The notes beneath the pieces were generated by a model. The model was not told the origin of the DNA, made no database searches, and saw only the letters and a program-made list of their open reading frames with translations. A stretch of 8,939 nt of DNA from Candidatus Tayloriibacteriota bacterium (GTDB lineage: Bacteria; Patescibacteriota; Minisyncoccia; Phycocordibacterales; UBA11359). Positions 8,801-8,939 of the stretch are shown here, one piece after another. The DNA lies in contig DMQX01000036.1 of assembly GCA_003455555.1 (NCBI GenBank), positions 1 to 8,939 of the forward strand, read 5' to 3'. Positions within the stretch are counted from its first letter, which is position 1. Each line of letters begins with the position of its first letter. The position numbers and the translations under genes are program-made.

Positions 8801-8939
8801 TTTGACCGAAGCCTCGTAGGAAAGCTTGTTGTCCTTGGCATAGTACTCATCGTACTTTGGCATGGTAAGTTTGACATCGGTGAAGTCCAACTCGAATTTC
8901 TTTTCGGAATAGTCCTTAATAGAAGAATATTCCTTGAAC
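5864..8939 (-). CDS. rpoB: DNA-directed RNA polymerase subunit beta (RpoB), 5' end outside window
   Basis: The second-largest RNA polymerase subunit, with 1024 residues visible and the C terminus complete. A TTG at 8888-8890 is not the start: the frame stays open to the window edge and encodes [16 protein letters not shown], which matches the family segment before the conserved TMPKY region. By comparison with B. subtilis RpoB about 60-80 N-terminal residues should lie beyond 8939. Visible parts, numbered from the TTG as 1, are the protrusion and lobe (to about 300), the rifampicin-pocket fork region (322-347, then [18 protein letters not shown] and [10 protein letters not shown]), the active-site lysine loop [12 protein letters not shown] (769-780), and the C-terminal clamp-contact segment [22 protein letters not shown] (909-930). 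No SI2-type insertion is present in the C-terminal half. Two rifampicin-contact residues are replaced (Asp516 to Ala and Arg529 to Thr in E. coli numbering). Arginine is encoded mostly by CGA. The gene ends 7 nt before rpoC; its promoter lies outside the window. Confidence 0.98.
   Translation of the reverse strand, partial: [1024 protein letters not shown]

Noticed and set aside
8888..8890. TTG as the start codon of rpoB
   Set aside because: The frame stays open upstream to the window edge and encodes residues typical of RpoB ([16 protein letters not shown]), so the true start lies outside the window.

Overview
The window is one end of an assembled bacterial contig. It carries four genes for core information processing, all on the minus strand. 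In transcription order (right to left) they are rpoB (5' end beyond position 8939), rpoC (complete), dnaG (complete) and rpoD (first 92 codons only). Bases 1-30 are not biological: they are the end of the Illumina Nextera read-1 adapter with the 19-bp Tn5 mosaic end. The rpoD fragment is therefore cut by the end of the assembly and not by a mutation.

Organism: the proteins are clearly bacterial, use the standard code, and are close to the compact RNA polymerase core without the large lineage-specific insertions of proteobacterial beta and beta'. The compact subunits, the primase type (EGQMD in place of EGYMD in the TOPRIM motif), the weak Shine-Dalgarno signals and the packed gene order best suit a Patescibacteria/CPR genome, perhaps Parcubacteria, from a metagenome. 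This is an inference from recalled family features; I ran no search.

Layout: rpoB 5864-8939 (partial), 7-nt gap, rpoC 2176-5856, 69-nt spacer, dnaG 319-2106, 11-nt gap, rpoD 31-307 (partial), adapter 1-30. No tRNA, rRNA, CRISPR array, insertion sequence or convincing terminator was seen. The only non-coding stretch longer than 11 nt is the 69-nt rpoC-dnaG spacer, plus the adapter.

How the genes work together: beta and beta' form the RNA polymerase active centre, the primary sigma factor gives promoter recognition, and DnaG makes primers at the replication fork. In well-known bacteria rpoBC sits with ribosomal protein genes (rplKAJL-rpoBC), while dnaG-rpoD form the separate macromolecular synthesis operon (rpsU-dnaG-rpoD). 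Here the two blocks are joined. The genes themselves are ordinary housekeeping genes and I see no new defence or mobile system. The points worth a second look are the joined gene order, beta-subunit residues that predict natural rifampicin insensitivity, a strong gene-specific preference for the arginine codon CGA in rpoBC, starts without a Shine-Dalgarno sequence, and a lysine-rich N-terminal tail on the sigma factor.
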